Below, one piece after another: positions 8,125 through 18,412 of a DNA stretch of 64,000 nt. Every line of letters starts with the position of its first letter. The first letter of the stretch is position 1. The stretch lies in the NCBI GenBank assembly GCA_009829735.1, contig CM020619.1, positions 31,878,685-31,942,684 of the forward strand, read 5' to 3'. The position numbers and the translations under genes are program-made. The notes under the pieces are model-generated. The model was not told the DNA's origin, did not search any database, and saw only the letters and a program-made list of their open reading frames with translations. Source of the DNA: Pyropia yezoensis. Its lineage: Eukaryota; Rhodophyta; Bangiophyceae; Bangiales; Bangiaceae.

Positions 8125-10308
8125 ATGTCTACCCAAGAGACGGGGAACGTTCAAGATGACGGATCGGCGTCGACGCCGACTCCGGAGGTGACTACGGGAA
8201 CCGGGATGGGGAACCCGATCGACAACATTGAGACGCCAATGCTTTCCGGTGCCGGATCGACGTTTGGCACGGCTCGGACGGCAGGAGGCGGGGGCCCGCC
8301 TCAACTGTCGTCGACCGACCTCACTCCGCCGCCTCCTTCACCAGGGGATTCCCTGATGGCATCATTGGCCCGCATCGAGGCCCGGTTTTCCGGACTCGAC
8401 GCCCTTCGGGAGCGGACGGAGGACGCAATGGCAGTGTTGATGTCAACACGCCACACGACGGGACCCCGTCGTGTTCCTCCCACACCGGTACGGTTCAAAC
8501 CGGCCGGACTACTTTCGGAGTCCACCAGGGTCAACCCCGGTGTTGCTACTCCCGGACAGCCCCCGGACACAATGGGGTATGGATCCGACTCGTCGGCAGA
8601 GTTGGAACGGAGTCACACGGAGCGATACGCTCGGAGCACCCGAAGCGGACTCCGCGGACACGACCCGGCGGATACTTACGCCGGTGGAGAGTCGGTTATT
8701 GGCGGAGGGGGTACCCTCTCACAGTATCCCCACGACGAAGGAGGCCAGGCAAATCGGGTTCCCGAGGTGCCGACGCCTGAAGTACCACCGTCAGTAGTGG
8801 AAGCTATGACCGCGCAGGTAACTGCGAGCCTACTGAAGCGGATGGAGTCCGATGAGTTTGCTCATCAACTGGCTAAGCGACTGGATATCCAGGACGCTGA
8901 CACGGAGATCGTCAACGAGGTCTTCCGGTCGGTTCTTACTCCGGAACGTTATCGTTTGGAGGACCGCTCTACCACCGTATCGGAATCGATGCGTAATACG
9001 TCGCACCGAGCGATCCGCTCTATGCAGACCCTCATGAAGGGAGTCCCTATGTTCGGAGGGCCAAACGGACGCCCGTTGGCAGTCATCGGCTTCTTGACTA
9101 GCTTCAACGCAGCCGCGGACAAGGCCCTCGTTAACGAGGGGCTGGCCCTGGAGATCCTCCCGTTCTTTGTTGACGAACGGGTGCGAGGCATCCTTCGCCA
9201 GGCATCCCCGATGCCGGGAATGAGGGTTGCGGCCACCCCCATGGATTACCGTGGGATTCTCAAGGAGCTGCTGAGCAGTTACCTCAGTGAGGATAAGTGC
9301 GAGGACCACTACCGGGCCCTGCGCACTGCCACCGCCCAGAGCTGGGAGGATGAGGAGATGTTCGGACGACGGATTCAAGAGCTCGACTACGAGCTGGGGA
9401 AGCTCCTCGGAGAAGGGGAGCTACGGGCCATCCTGTTCGCAGGAGTACCCAACTACGTGCGGATATCCGCACGAGGCGCCAACACGGCACGGACGAACTT
9501 CAGTCGACTGATGCATATGTGCAAGTCCCTAGGGGACGCCTACCGGGTTCTACACCCGGAATGTGCCTTGGCCCCGAAGCCCAAGGGTGAGGGGGGCAGG
9601 CCCAGTCTTACCCCGGTACCGAGGCAAGAGAAGGTGGAACGTAAGGCCGCACCAGTACTGGTGGCAACCGAACATCCCCCTATTGGTGAGGATGAACCTC
9701 TAGTCGACCAACAGGGCCACCTGTTGCTACCGGCGACGCCGGTGATTGACGAGCATGGTACGGTAGCGTACATCGCCCCGGCTGGAGCCCAGTTCCAGGT
9801 CAACGAAGGAGCGGGACGGCGCGTCCCGTATGTACGGACTACGGGGCACTCCCCGGTGACGGGTAACCCTCACCAACCCTTGCCAACATGGGCGGTGCGC
9901 ACGGAGGCACCTCCGCAGATTGCGGGCCGACCCAACCGGTTGGGGGAGTCCATGTTCCGGTTGACCCAAGGACCCAAGGCCTACCAGGGAGCAGGCACTC
10001 GGGCGCCCGAGGGAGGCAACCGTAGCTACGGGGCTACCCCGATGCGAACTCAAGGGGGGACCGGCACGTCCGGGTGTATGTTGTGTGGGGATCCCCAGCA
10101 CTGGGTGTCTTCCTGCCCACTCATCCCCGAGGAGTCTCGGCGGGCAGCGGCGCAACGCAAGGCATCCACCGGGGGGTATCCCACCAGAGCACCCGGACCC
10201 GCACCGGGTAGGCAGGCAGCTCCAGGGGTTGTACTGGCCGTCGAGGAGGCACCTCCTCATCCGGATGTCCCGGCGGACAGCCCCCTACCAAGCACGGGAA
10301 ACGAGTAA
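8125..10308 (+). CDS. E2 Gag
   Basis: A 727-residue Gag. I choose the ATG at 8125 because the leader upstream aligns with E4, where the same Met is the first in frame; the open frame reaches back to 8011 only because E1's LTR happens to be open there. The N-terminus is low-complexity. The helical capsid-like region spans about residues 240-480 (for example LLKRMESDEFAHQL and LTPERYRLED). One zinc knuckle CMLCGDPQHWVSSC (CX2CX4HX4C) lies near residue 650. It differs from E4 Gag at about a dozen positions. Pol starts 8 bases after the stop, in another frame. Confidence 0.9.
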   Translation: MSTQETGNVQDDGSASTPTPEVTTGTGMGNPIDNIETPMLSGAGSTFGTARTAGGGGPPQLSSTDLTPPPPSPGDSLMASLARIEARFSGLDALRERTEDAMAVLMSTRHTTGPRRVPPTPVRFKPAGLLSESTRVNPGVATPGQPPDTMGYGSDSSAELERSHTERYARSTRSGLRGHDPADTYAGGESVIGGGGTLSQYPHDEGGQANRVPEVPTPEVPPSVVEAMTAQVTASLLKRMESDEFAHQLAKRLDIQDADTEIVNEVFRSVLTPERYRLEDRSTTVSESMRNTSHRAIRSMQTLMKGVPMFGGPNGRPLAVIGFLTSFNAAADKALVNEGLALEILPFFVDERVRGILRQASPMPGMRVAATPMDYRGILKELLSSYLSEDKCEDHYRALRTATAQSWEDEEMFGRRIQELDYELGKLLGEGELRAILFAGVPNYVRISARGANTARTNFSRLMHMCKSLGDAYRVLHPECALAPKPKGEGGRPSLTPVPRQEKVERKAAPVLVATEHPPIGEDEPLVDQQGHLLLPATPVIDEHGTVAYIAPAGAQFQVNEGAGRRVPYVRTTGHSPVTGNPHQPLPTWAVRTEAPPQIAGRPNRLGESMFRLTQGPKAYQGAGTRAPEGGNRSYGATPMRTQGGTGTSGCMLCGDPQHWVSSCPLIPEESRRAAAQRKASTGGYPTRAPGPAPGRQAAPGVVLAVEEAPPHPDVPADSPLPSTGNE

Positions 10309-10316
10309 GAGGAAGG

Positions 10317-12641
10317 ATGACCGGGGGGCGCTGGGGTAACCCAAGCAAGCCACCCCGGAGTGCCGCGGGGAGAGCCCCATGGAGAGCGCGGTTGAGCCGA
10401 CGCCGCATCAACCCCCGGGCACACCTTCCGGCCCCGACGACACGGCTTCAGGAAATTGATGACCAACCACCAAGGTTGGGAGGAGAGGACGGGATGCCCC
10501 GTCACCTGGAACCAGACAAGGGCCCTGTTCAGGATGCCCGAGCTACACCGGATATCGGTGTAGGCCACGTGCTGTTTACCTTGGAGAACTTCAAGGTATC
10601 AGCCACACTGGGGGTTGACCCCCAGTCGACACGATCGTACTACCCTGTACTGGATACCGGGGCTGGACCCAACCTTATCCGGAAGGATACCCTTCCGGAC
10701 AAGTGGCTTCCACGAGTCAGAGTGACTCGGGGACCCATCATCAAGGACGCGAACGGTCGCCTCATTCGTACGACCGCAGCGATTTCGCTGCGGGTTACCA
10801 TCGGGGAACTCACCACGGAAGTCGACTTCCTGGTGTGTGAGACCCTATCGGTGCCCTGCATACTGGGGTGCACCTTCATCAACGTTCACGTTGATGCAAT
10901 CCGGCCAGGCCGGAGGACCGTCGAGCTTCAAGAAGCTGACGGGACGAAGAGAGGACACACGGCTATCGTCAGGGACCTGACGCTACAAGGGAGCCACGTT
11001 AACGTGGCTGAGGTGTACGCAAGCGTCGAGCCGAAGACCCTTCGGTTGGCCAAGCGAACTCGCTTTGAGCAGTTGTCGGAGACAGTCCTCCCGGTTAACT
11101 GCGACCTCGCAGGCATCTGCAGAGTCCGGTCCAACCTGCGGACGTACAAGCGGCATGGGTTGACCATGGCCAACGGTCTCATAGACCTCCCAGCAGGAGG
11201 GTCGTCCCTCCTGGTGATGGCGAACTATCGCCGTAAGGCAGTCACCCTCCCGAAGGGAACTATCCTCGGGATTGCCGAGCTCTACGAAGGAGATATCCTT
11301 ACCCCTGACAAGGAAGGTCAAGTGGAACCACTTGAGGTGCTGGCGGTCGCCGAGACCACCGAGCGACAGCAACCCGATGACGGGAAGCCTAGTCGACCAT
11401 CATTACCGGCGGATATTCCGCCGAAGGACCGAGAAGCATTGAAGGCACTGGCCGAGGCTGACCTCGACCACCTTCCCCCTTCGGTAGCCGAAGGGGTACG
11501 ACGGATGCTAAGAAAGCATGACGTCATGTGGACAGGCGGAGCCTTGGGTACCATTGGGGCAACCCAACATCGTATAGACCTGGTACCAGGCGCACGACCC
11601 GCCCGGTCACAGCCGCACCGAGCGGGACCTATGCAACGAGAGATCGTTGATGGAGAAGTGAAGAGGATGAGCGAAGCGAAGGTGATACGACCTTCGATGT
11701 CGGAATGGGGTGCCCCAGTCGTCATCGTACCGAAGAAGGATCAAACTCCTCGGTTCTGCATCGATTATCGACGCCTCAACTTGGTTACCAAGAAGGACTC
11801 ATACCCGTTACCGAGGATGGATGAATGCATCGACTCCCTGGGGGAAGCTACGGTGTTTACCACCATCGACTGCAATGCCGGATACTGGCAGATCCCGGTG
11901 GCGGACGAGGATATCCCCAAGACGGCATTCGTCTGTCACAGTGGAGTGTACGAGTTCCTAAGGATGCCCTTCGGATTGTCCAACGCCCCCGCTACATTCC
12001 AGCGGGCTATCGACATTATACTGTCGGGGGTGAAGTGGCGTAACTGCCTAGTGTACCTCGATGACGTCATCGTTTTCTCGCGTAACATGGATGACCATGT
12101 GCAACATGTTGACGAGGTACTCACCCTCTTGAGGAACGCCGGGGTAACCCTGCGTCTGAAGAAGTGCGCCTTCTTCCAACAGACGGTCGAGTATCTGGGC
12201 CACCAGATAACCCCTGGTAAACTAGGGGTACTCGAAGCCAATACCCGGGCACTCCGGGATGCCCGGTTCCCTAACACCCAGACACAGCTCAAGAGCTTCC
12301 TGGGAATGTGCAATGTATACCGACGGTTCGTCAAGGACTTCGATCGGATAGCTAAACCGTGGACGGTTCTCACGAGCAGCACCTTACCCAAGGTACTCCA
12401 ACCCCCTTCGCCTAGCGAAGAGGAGGCATTCGAGTCGCTGAAGCGAGCCCTACTGTCCCCACCCGTCCTTGCGTTACCGCACAGACGGGGTACCTTCGTC
12501 ATCGATGTCGATGCCTGCGATACACAAGTGGGATGCACCCTGTTGCAGGGAGAGACGTTGATCGGTACCGATAACGTTATCCCGGACCTAAGTCCGGTAG
12601 GGTACTTCAGCCGGACACTCAACCCGGCTGAGCGTAACTAA
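10317..12641 (+). CDS. E2 Pol, N-terminal part: protease, RT, start of RNase H
   Basis: A 774-residue frame from the ATG at 10317, eight bases after the gag TAA. Protease motif DTGAG is near residue 112 and is followed by the hydrophobic flap region. Reverse transcriptase carries FCIDYRRLN (about 480) and YLDDVIVFS (about 580). RNase H begins with the VIDVDACD motif (first catalytic Asp). The frame ends at a TAA at 12639-12641, inside RNase H and before its conserved Glu; the same frame then continues with intact RNase H and integrase. E4 has the identical TAA, E3 has a sense codon there. Confidence 0.9.
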   Translation: MTGGRWGNPSKPPRSAAGRAPWRARLSRRRINPRAHLPAPTTRLQEIDDQPPRLGGEDGMPRHLEPDKGPVQDARATPDIGVGHVLFTLENFKVSATLGVDPQSTRSYYPVLDTGAGPNLIRKDTLPDKWLPRVRVTRGPIIKDANGRLIRTTAAISLRVTIGELTTEVDFLVCETLSVPCILGCTFINVHVDAIRPGRRTVELQEADGTKRGHTAIVRDLTLQGSHVNVAEVYASVEPKTLRLAKRTRFEQLSETVLPVNCDLAGICRVRSNLRTYKRHGLTMANGLIDLPAGGSSLLVMANYRRKAVTLPKGTILGIAELYEGDILTPDKEGQVEPLEVLAVAETTERQQPDDGKPSRPSLPADIPPKDREALKALAEADLDHLPPSVAEGVRRMLRKHDVMWTGGALGTIGATQHRIDLVPGARPARSQPHRAGPMQREIVDGEVKRMSEAKVIRPSMSEWGAPVVIVPKKDQTPRFCIDYRRLNLVTKKDSYPLPRMDECIDSLGEATVFTTIDCNAGYWQIPVADEDIPKTAFVCHSGVYEFLRMPFGLSNAPATFQRAIDIILSGVKWRNCLVYLDDVIVFSRNMDDHVQHVDEVLTLLRNAGVTLRLKKCAFFQQTVEYLGHQITPGKLGVLEANTRALRDARFPNTQTQLKSFLGMCNVYRRFVKDFDRIAKPWTVLTSSTLPKVLQPPSPSEEEAFESLKRALLSPPVLALPHRRGTFVIDVDACDTQVGCTLLQGETLIGTDNVIPDLSPVGYFSRTLNPAERN

Positions 12642-14483
12642 AGTGCCACCGAGCGTGAGTGCCTCGGAGTTATATGGGCAGTGCAACTGCTCCGTCCATA
12701 CCTGGAGGGCTCCAGGTTCATCGTGAGGTCCGACCACGAACCCCTACGATGGCTCCTCAACCTTGGTGACAAGGATTCCGATAGCCATGGGAGGCTAGCC
12801 CGATGGAGGCTGAAGATGGCCGAGCACGACTACCGTACCGTGTATAAGGCTGGGTCAACCCACCACCTCGGGGACGCATTGTCTCGACTCGAGACCCCGA
12901 GCGGGGATACCCGCCCGGTGGACGAGGACATCCCGGTGGTACCGGTCTGCATGGTGGGTAACGCTACCCAAGGTATGGTTAACCATACCATGGCACACCG
13001 AGCATGCCCATTGACCCTCGCGGACTTCCGCGAGGCACAAGCCAATGACGACGACTGTAGACGCCATCGCGCTAACCTGCTGGCCGGTACGGCCGGCATC
13101 TTCTCCGAGAACGAAAACGGACTCATATACCGGCGGGCACCCGCCGATGGACGACATCAAGTCGTGGTTCCCGTGTCCTTACGGCAAGCCGTCATGGAAC
13201 GAGAACACGAGAACCCCACAGCCGGACACCCGGGGGGTTCACGTATGTTCGCAGCAATGCGAAGGTTCTTCTACTGGCCAGCAATGGCCGTCGACGTGGT
13301 CGACCACGTAAGGGGATGCCACCCCTGTGCACGTAACCGCATGAGTCTACATAGGCAGGCGTCTGCCATGAAGTTATTCCCACCCGATGCGCCCAACGAG
13401 CAGGTCGCTATCGACATACTCGGGCCACTTCCGGTAACGGAAGAAGGGAACAGGTACATCCTAGTCATGTCAGACCGATTCACTAAGCTGTCACGAGCGG
13501 CAGCCATCCCGAATGATACAGCATACACGATTATGAACGCAGTGGTTGACCACTGGATCAGTGCATACGGAGTCATGAAGCAACTCCTCTCCGACAACGG
13601 AGCAAACCTGACGTCGGCATTCTGCACTAAGGTCATGGGCATGTTCGGTATCGAACCCCGTCGGGCATCCGACTACCACCCGCAGTCCAACGGGCAGGTG
13701 GAGCGGTTCAACCGCACCATCTTCAAGATGCTCCAATGCTATGTGGCGGAACACACGAAGACGTGGGACAGGCTTCTGTCCGTACTCACCCTGGCATACA
13801 ATACCAGGCTACATCGGAGCACAAACATCGCCCCATTGGAGTGGGTCATGCCACTAGGCGTCGGTAACCTGACGCTGCCACCCGGCAGGTGCACTCGGTA
13901 TGATACACCGAAGGGCCGACCCGCCGAACGCATCCACCTAGCTTGGTTGGCCAAGCTATCGTGGATGATTCCTAAACTCAAGGGTGCCCTTGACAGAACA
14001 CAACTTCGATACAAGAAGAACTTCGATGCCCGACTACGGGTGCGCAACGCTACCCCGATGACAGGTGACTGGGTTTATATCAGACACCAGAAATTCCAAG
14101 GGAACAAGCTCATGCAACCGGTCGAGGGACCTTACCAGATCCTCTACAGAGATGACCACTCTGTTATCCTCCACTCCGATACGGAGATACAACGCATCAG
14201 TATTAACGATGTCACACCAGCGCCGAAGCCGGAACAGCCTCAGCCGGTACCGGCTGGGTTGCTACATGAAGCGCTTACCACCCACCGGTCGGAAAACCCG
14301 GTGGGACCGGATGGAATCCCATACCAGGTGGAGAGCATCGTCGGACATACCGACCCAGGCCTACCAGAACCCTGGTACGTCAAAGTAATGTGGGTCGGAT
14401 ACGACTCACCCACCTGGGAACAGGCGGCAAATATACCCCGCCAACTACTCATGCCGTACATGAGGCAACGCCGCCTCCTGTAA
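12642..14483 (+). CDS. E2 Pol, C-terminal part: rest of RNase H, integrase, chromodomain
   Basis: Same reading frame as the upstream Pol part, separated only by a TAA. It has the remaining RNase H residues (ATERECLGVIW and VRSDHEPLRWL), the integrase zinc finger (EREHEN...GHPGG...CHPCARN), the DDE core (AIDILGPLPV, LSDNGANLTS, QSNGQVERFNRT), and a C-terminal chromodomain-like block (VKVMWVGYDSPTWEQ) over the last 60 residues. No good start codon follows the stop at once, so this part is made only if the stop is read through or from a copy without it. The frame ends at TAA 14481-14483. Confidence 0.88.
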   Translation, partial: SATERECLGVIWAVQLLRPYLEGSRFIVRSDHEPLRWLLNLGDKDSDSHGRLARWRLKMAEHDYRTVYKAGSTHHLGDALSRLETPSGDTRPVDEDIPVVPVCMVGNATQGMVNHTMAHRACPLTLADFREAQANDDDCRRHRANLLAGTAGIFSENENGLIYRRAPADGRHQVVVPVSLRQAVMEREHENPTAGHPGGSRMFAAMRRFFYWPAMAVDVVDHVRGCHPCARNRMSLHRQASAMKLFPPDAPNEQVAIDILGPLPVTEEGNRYILVMSDRFTKLSRAAAIPNDTAYTIMNAVVDHWISAYGVMKQLLSDNGANLTSAFCTKVMGMFGIEPRRASDYHPQSNGQVERFNRTIFKMLQCYVAEHTKTWDRLLSVLTLAYNTRLHRSTNIAPLEWVMPLGVGNLTLPPGRCTRYDTPKGRPAERIHLAWLAKLSWMIPKLKGALDRTQLRYKKNFDARLRVRNATPMTGDWVYIRHQKFQGNKLMQPVEGPYQILYRDDHSVILHSDTEIQRISINDVTPAPKPEQPQPVPAGLLHEALTTHRSENPVGPDGIPYQVESIVGHTDPGLPEPWYVKVMWVGYDSPTWEQAANIPRQLLMPYMRQRRLL

Positions 14484-14933
14484 CAACCCAACCGACACCG
14501 ACTTCGGATGTTGGGGGGTGAGGCTTATACCTACTAAGTAGGGTGTGACATGGTTATGGCAGACTTAGGTTTCTAAGTCAAATCGGACTTGGGCTTTTAA
14601 GTCCAGCCAAGCTTAGGTATCTATGTAAAACCTGAACCTTAATAAGTTAACTTAAAGGTAGAGGCTAACTCCGATAATATCGAAGTATCTAGGGGGCTTA
14701 CAAGGGAGGATGACCTCCCCAAGCCAAGACACAAAGTGAGGGAGGATGACCTCCCCAAGCATGAACCATCCGGAAGAAGTTGGACGGGAGGCAAGGCACC
14801 ACTGAGCCAGAAAAGGTACTCCCCAGGGCAGCAAACAGAGGCAAGCAATGCCCCCAAAGGGGATGAGTTTAGACTCAGTAATACCCGGCCACCATGAGGG
14901 TCACCGGGTCCCTCACTCTCACTCCCACAACCA
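14484..14933 (+). other. E2 convergent 3' intergenic region with 24-bp hairpin repeats
   Basis: This 450-bp stretch separates the pol stop from the stop of the antisense ORF. It includes three tandem 24-bp units at 14562-14633, each a small hairpin of the type CTTAGGTTTCTAAG followed by a spacer. E4 has four such units at the matching place. Further on are two copies of GGAGGATGACCTCCCC (near 14705 and 14743), themselves palindromic. Likely roles are RNA structure or convergent termination, but that is inference. Confidence 0.7.
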
Positions 14934-17464
14934 TCAGAATGGGTTACCCCCGCCAGCAGAAGGGGGCCAGTCACGCGTCGTCGCGTACACCTCCGTACTC
15001 CAACGGTCGGCTATCTCACGCCGGTTGAGCGCCTGAGCTACCTCAGCGCTAAGATGCACCAGAGTGCTGTCACCAGCCTCCACATCATCCAGAGCCATCT
15101 GTAGGCGGTTGAGCACCCAACCGAGGCAACGCGCGGTACCGACCAGCGCAGCACCTGGGGGGATGTCCCCCCAGCTAACCGGAGGCGCCTCCGTCAACTC
15201 ACGAGAGAGAAGGGCGTTAACGCCCTCATACCACAAGCGAGGACCCCCGTCGGGCAAGACGGGAGCCGGCGATGCCACCGGAAGAACCGGAGCTACAGCC
15301 GGAGGAGTGGACACCGCCACCGCCGGAGGCGGCGGTTGCTGGTGAGGAGCACGGTACGACCGTGAAGGAGGACCAGACTCCTGGGCAGAACGCCCACCTG
15401 GAGCCCGGTGGAACTCCCCACGACGACGATACGTCTCGCGGCCCCCACCAGTGGAGTCCCACTCACGGCGACGGCGACCCGTCCCCATAGGAGTCGGTTT
15501 ACCGAACCAGGGGGTTCCCACCTGGAGAGGGTCGGGCAGGACCACGGGAATACCCAGGCCGGGTACCGACTCGGTGGATGCCCACCCCTGGTATCCATCC
15601 TCACCCGAGATAACTCGGCGGATACGTAGCGAGTGACGAGGCAACGGGAGCGTTCCCGGTTGCGCGTCGCGGAACGGCGGCAAGGTCGCCACCGCCGACC
15701 AGTTCACGGCATCGTGAACGGCCACGAGCGCAGTCAGCTCGCGGGTTAACCCCGTCCCAGTAGCAATGGCGGTAACGCCTAGCTCCCCAAGATGCCGACG
15801 GACACCCGTCGGAAGATGGAAGAGCCGGCCCTGTCGGCGGGCCGACAACAGGAAGGAAGAAACCTGCCCGAGGGTAACCTCGAGGGTGAACACACCTTGC
15901 AGCACATGCGTGGGCCGAGCGGCCAGCACACTGCTGAAGTAGCGCAGGCAAGGACCGGTGTCAAACCGGAAAGCCGGGGCGGGCTCCCACCCCTCTTGCC
16001 ACCCAGGCGGGCGCAACAGAGTGTATACGGGCGCACGACCGTTACCGGTCTGCAACGCGCACGTTACATCCGTGCGGAATGGGTCCGCCATGACACCATG
16101 GTTTCGACGCCAGCTGGACGCCGACTTCAGGCCACCCATGGTCGGGAAGGGCGGCGTCAGCCACAGATACGGGGGATCCCCCGGGTAGTAATCCAAACCG
16201 GGATACCGGTTGGTACCAGGCACGAGCTGCCCGAAGGCCACAGGGGTCTGGGTAGCAGCCACCCCGCGGGCACCCGCAGGGTAATCCACCTCCGGCGGCA
16301 GCGCGGGGGCAACCAAGTCGCACACCCCAAAGGCGGGGTGGAGGGCAGCCTCAGGCCGCCCGACCCGGGCGCGCCAGAGTTGAGCATGCCGGTCATCCGG
16401 CTGGCTGAGTATCCAATGATGCTCGGCGCGAGCCGCGTCAGGCTGGGCAACCAGCCGAGCCAACTCCCGCTCCCAGCAGGGGTCCAACGGGACCGGACGG
16501 GAGGTACCTCCGCGGCGACCCGACGGGTGGAAGTCCACCGGCATCCGACCGCCCGAATCCATGGGCTCTTGCACGGTCAGGCTGCGCACCCGGGCCACCA
16601 GCTCGGGGACCGACAACGGGGGATGTCCCACCGTAGAGGCGTCGCCGCCACTCGCGGAGGCGGTACCGCCAACCGCAGAGGCGACGCCGCCACCGACCAA
16701 GCCAACGCGGCCACCCAACGGGGCAACCCGGCCCGGCCCAGGAAGAAGCGCCGGCGCCGGCGGAAGTCCAACGGGTAGGTGCACCGGCGCCGGAGCACGG
16801 GGACGAGGAGGAAAAAGTAGGGCGGGCACCCGCCCGGAGTAGCTCCCGGTGTCAACCGCCATGGGGGAAGGAGCGTCTTGACCGCTCGACGCCCGCGGCA
16901 CCGCGGGTAGAGTACCGGCGCCGGCCCCACTCGTCGACGTCGCCCCCGCCTCGGGAGGGGGAGGCACTTGGACAGCCTCGGGAGCCTGAGCGCCAGCCGT
17001 GCGGGCACCCGCACCGTCTTGACCGGCCACCCCGGGTGTCGCGCGACCACCACCACCCGCGTCAACGTCGGGGTCGCGTTGAGGATGCACCGTCCGGACT
17101 CCCGGACCACCTTGCCCAGCCGGAGTCGGCCGGGGATCGCCACTTCCGCCGAGGGCGGGCCATCTTGGGGTAGCTGCGGCGAGCCGGCACCGGCACCAGG
17201 CTCCATCCGGGCAACCGGCAGAGAGGGGGTAGAAGCCGCCACGCGGGGTTGACCGCCGGGTTGACCCCCGACCGACGGCACCGTCGTGCCGCTGCACACG
17301 GACGACAGTCCGCCGGCCGACAGACGGACGGACACCGCCGGCTCGGCGTCTTCAGACGAGCTCGCCCCGTAACGCGCGGCGGCAGGACCGACAGGCCCGT
17401 CGTCCTCCATCTCCTCCCCGATCAGGGGGTCTTCCTCCTCCCCAAGCACCTGGGGATAGGACAT
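14934..17464 (-). pseudogene. E2 antisense ORF (aORF), one frameshift
   Basis: A large protein encoded opposite to gag-pol. The 787-residue main frame (17297-14934) matches the E4 antisense protein over most of its length. The N-terminus (MSYPQVLGEEED..., from the ATG at 17464) lies in another frame, so a frameshift between about 17060 and 17160 breaks this copy. The N-terminal half is acidic then Pro/Ala-rich. The C-terminal half is well conserved: WRRNHGVMAD, TCALQTGNGRAPVYT, WQEGWEPAPAFR, LPLPRHSLRIRR, LWYEGV, VSWGDIPPGAALVG, RREIADRWSTEVYA. I recognise no known domain. The best conserved block is only about three quarters identical to E4 by eye. Confidence 0.75.
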
Positions 17465-18038
17465 GATAACGGGTGCCAGAGTCCCCCGCGCCCACAAGCC
17501 GTCAACGGCTACGACCCGGTACGGTGGGACAACCGGGACGAGCCAGGGAAGCGCGGGCACCCGCGCTTGTGACCACAAACGGCCACGAGAAGCGCCGCAG
17601 GCACGCGGGTCGACCCACGCCGCACGGGGCTACGAACGCACTCCACCCAGGCACCTGGGCGGGCCGGGGCCACACCCCCGTACGGAGCAACCAAGAGGGG
17701 TTCACCCCGAAACCGCCCCCGCGAAAAGCGGGAGCGGCCGCCCCCATTCACTCGGTAACACGAGAGGGGCTCCCCTACCACCAGACACCTGGTGGCGGAT
17801 CCGCTTGCACCACCCCTCGGAAAGGGGGGTCGTGAACAGAAACCCGCATCGGGAATTTAACGGTCCGGAAAACGGATCGTGTGTGTACCACACAAAAGGG
17901 GGCACCCCCCTCAGACAACCTCGAAAAGGGGTGTCTGTCGCGACAGGGCGCAAAGCCCCAACCGACTGGTAAACGGTCACGCGACCCACTTACATTCGGT
18001 AACCCGAATGCAACTCGACCCGAGGACGGGCCGAATCT

Positions 18039-18050
18039 AAGAGGGGAATA
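18039..18050 (+). promoter_or_regulatory. E2 polypurine tract
   Basis: AAGAGGGGAATA sits directly before the 3' LTR, where plus-strand DNA synthesis of LTR elements is primed. E4 has AAGGGGGGGATA at the same place. Confidence 0.75.
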
Positions 18051-18408
18051 TGTAGCAATATGGTTGGCCGTGTTGTGACCCTAATATTAGGGGGGCTACT
18101 TCTAACCCTTAACTTTCAATTTGGTCGTTCGTACTGGTCACGGTATCTATAAGTTACGTATGACAGAGGGACTTGCATCTTGGGGTGGAGGGTAGCTAGA
18201 AGTGTCTCCGAGAGTTTATAACGTGGGGGCCGGTGGCGAATCCACCGCCGGCCAAGGAGAACAACAAACCCCTCCCATTTGGGCTCCCATCTTGGTCCCG
18301 TGGCTTGCGCTCCAAGGACAGCAACCTTGGCCTCCCGGTGACGTTGGTGCCGATCCCCCTTGGTGAGTGTTCCCTGAGAGCGGACGTGCGACGGATACCT
18401 ATTGTGCT
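18051..18408 (+). repeat. E2 3' LTR, last three bases missing
   Basis: Begins TGTAGCAATATGG like the other LTRs of this family and runs to ...TATTGTGCT, without the final ACA. It then joins E3 sequence through a shared GTGCTT. It contains the CCCTAATATTAGGG palindrome and a TTTATAAC box also present in E4. Several substitutions separate it from the E4 LTRs (for example GTTGGCCGTGTTG against GTTGTCCATATTG). Confidence 0.88.
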
Positions 18409-18412
18409 TTAG

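Larger units (their letters stand above)
8053..18408 (+). mobile_element. E2: Ty3/gypsy retrotransposon, 5' end cut by E1 insertion
   Basis: Plus-strand element with gag, pol (protease, RT, RNase H, integrase, chromodomain), an opposite-strand ORF, polypurine tract and 3' LTR. Its 5' LTR and PBS are missing: homology with E4 starts at exactly 8053, where E1's LTR ends. The missing part is expected left of E1, beyond the window. The 3' LTR stops three bases short and is joined to E3. Gag and Pol are almost identical to E4 by eye. Confidence 0.9.
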
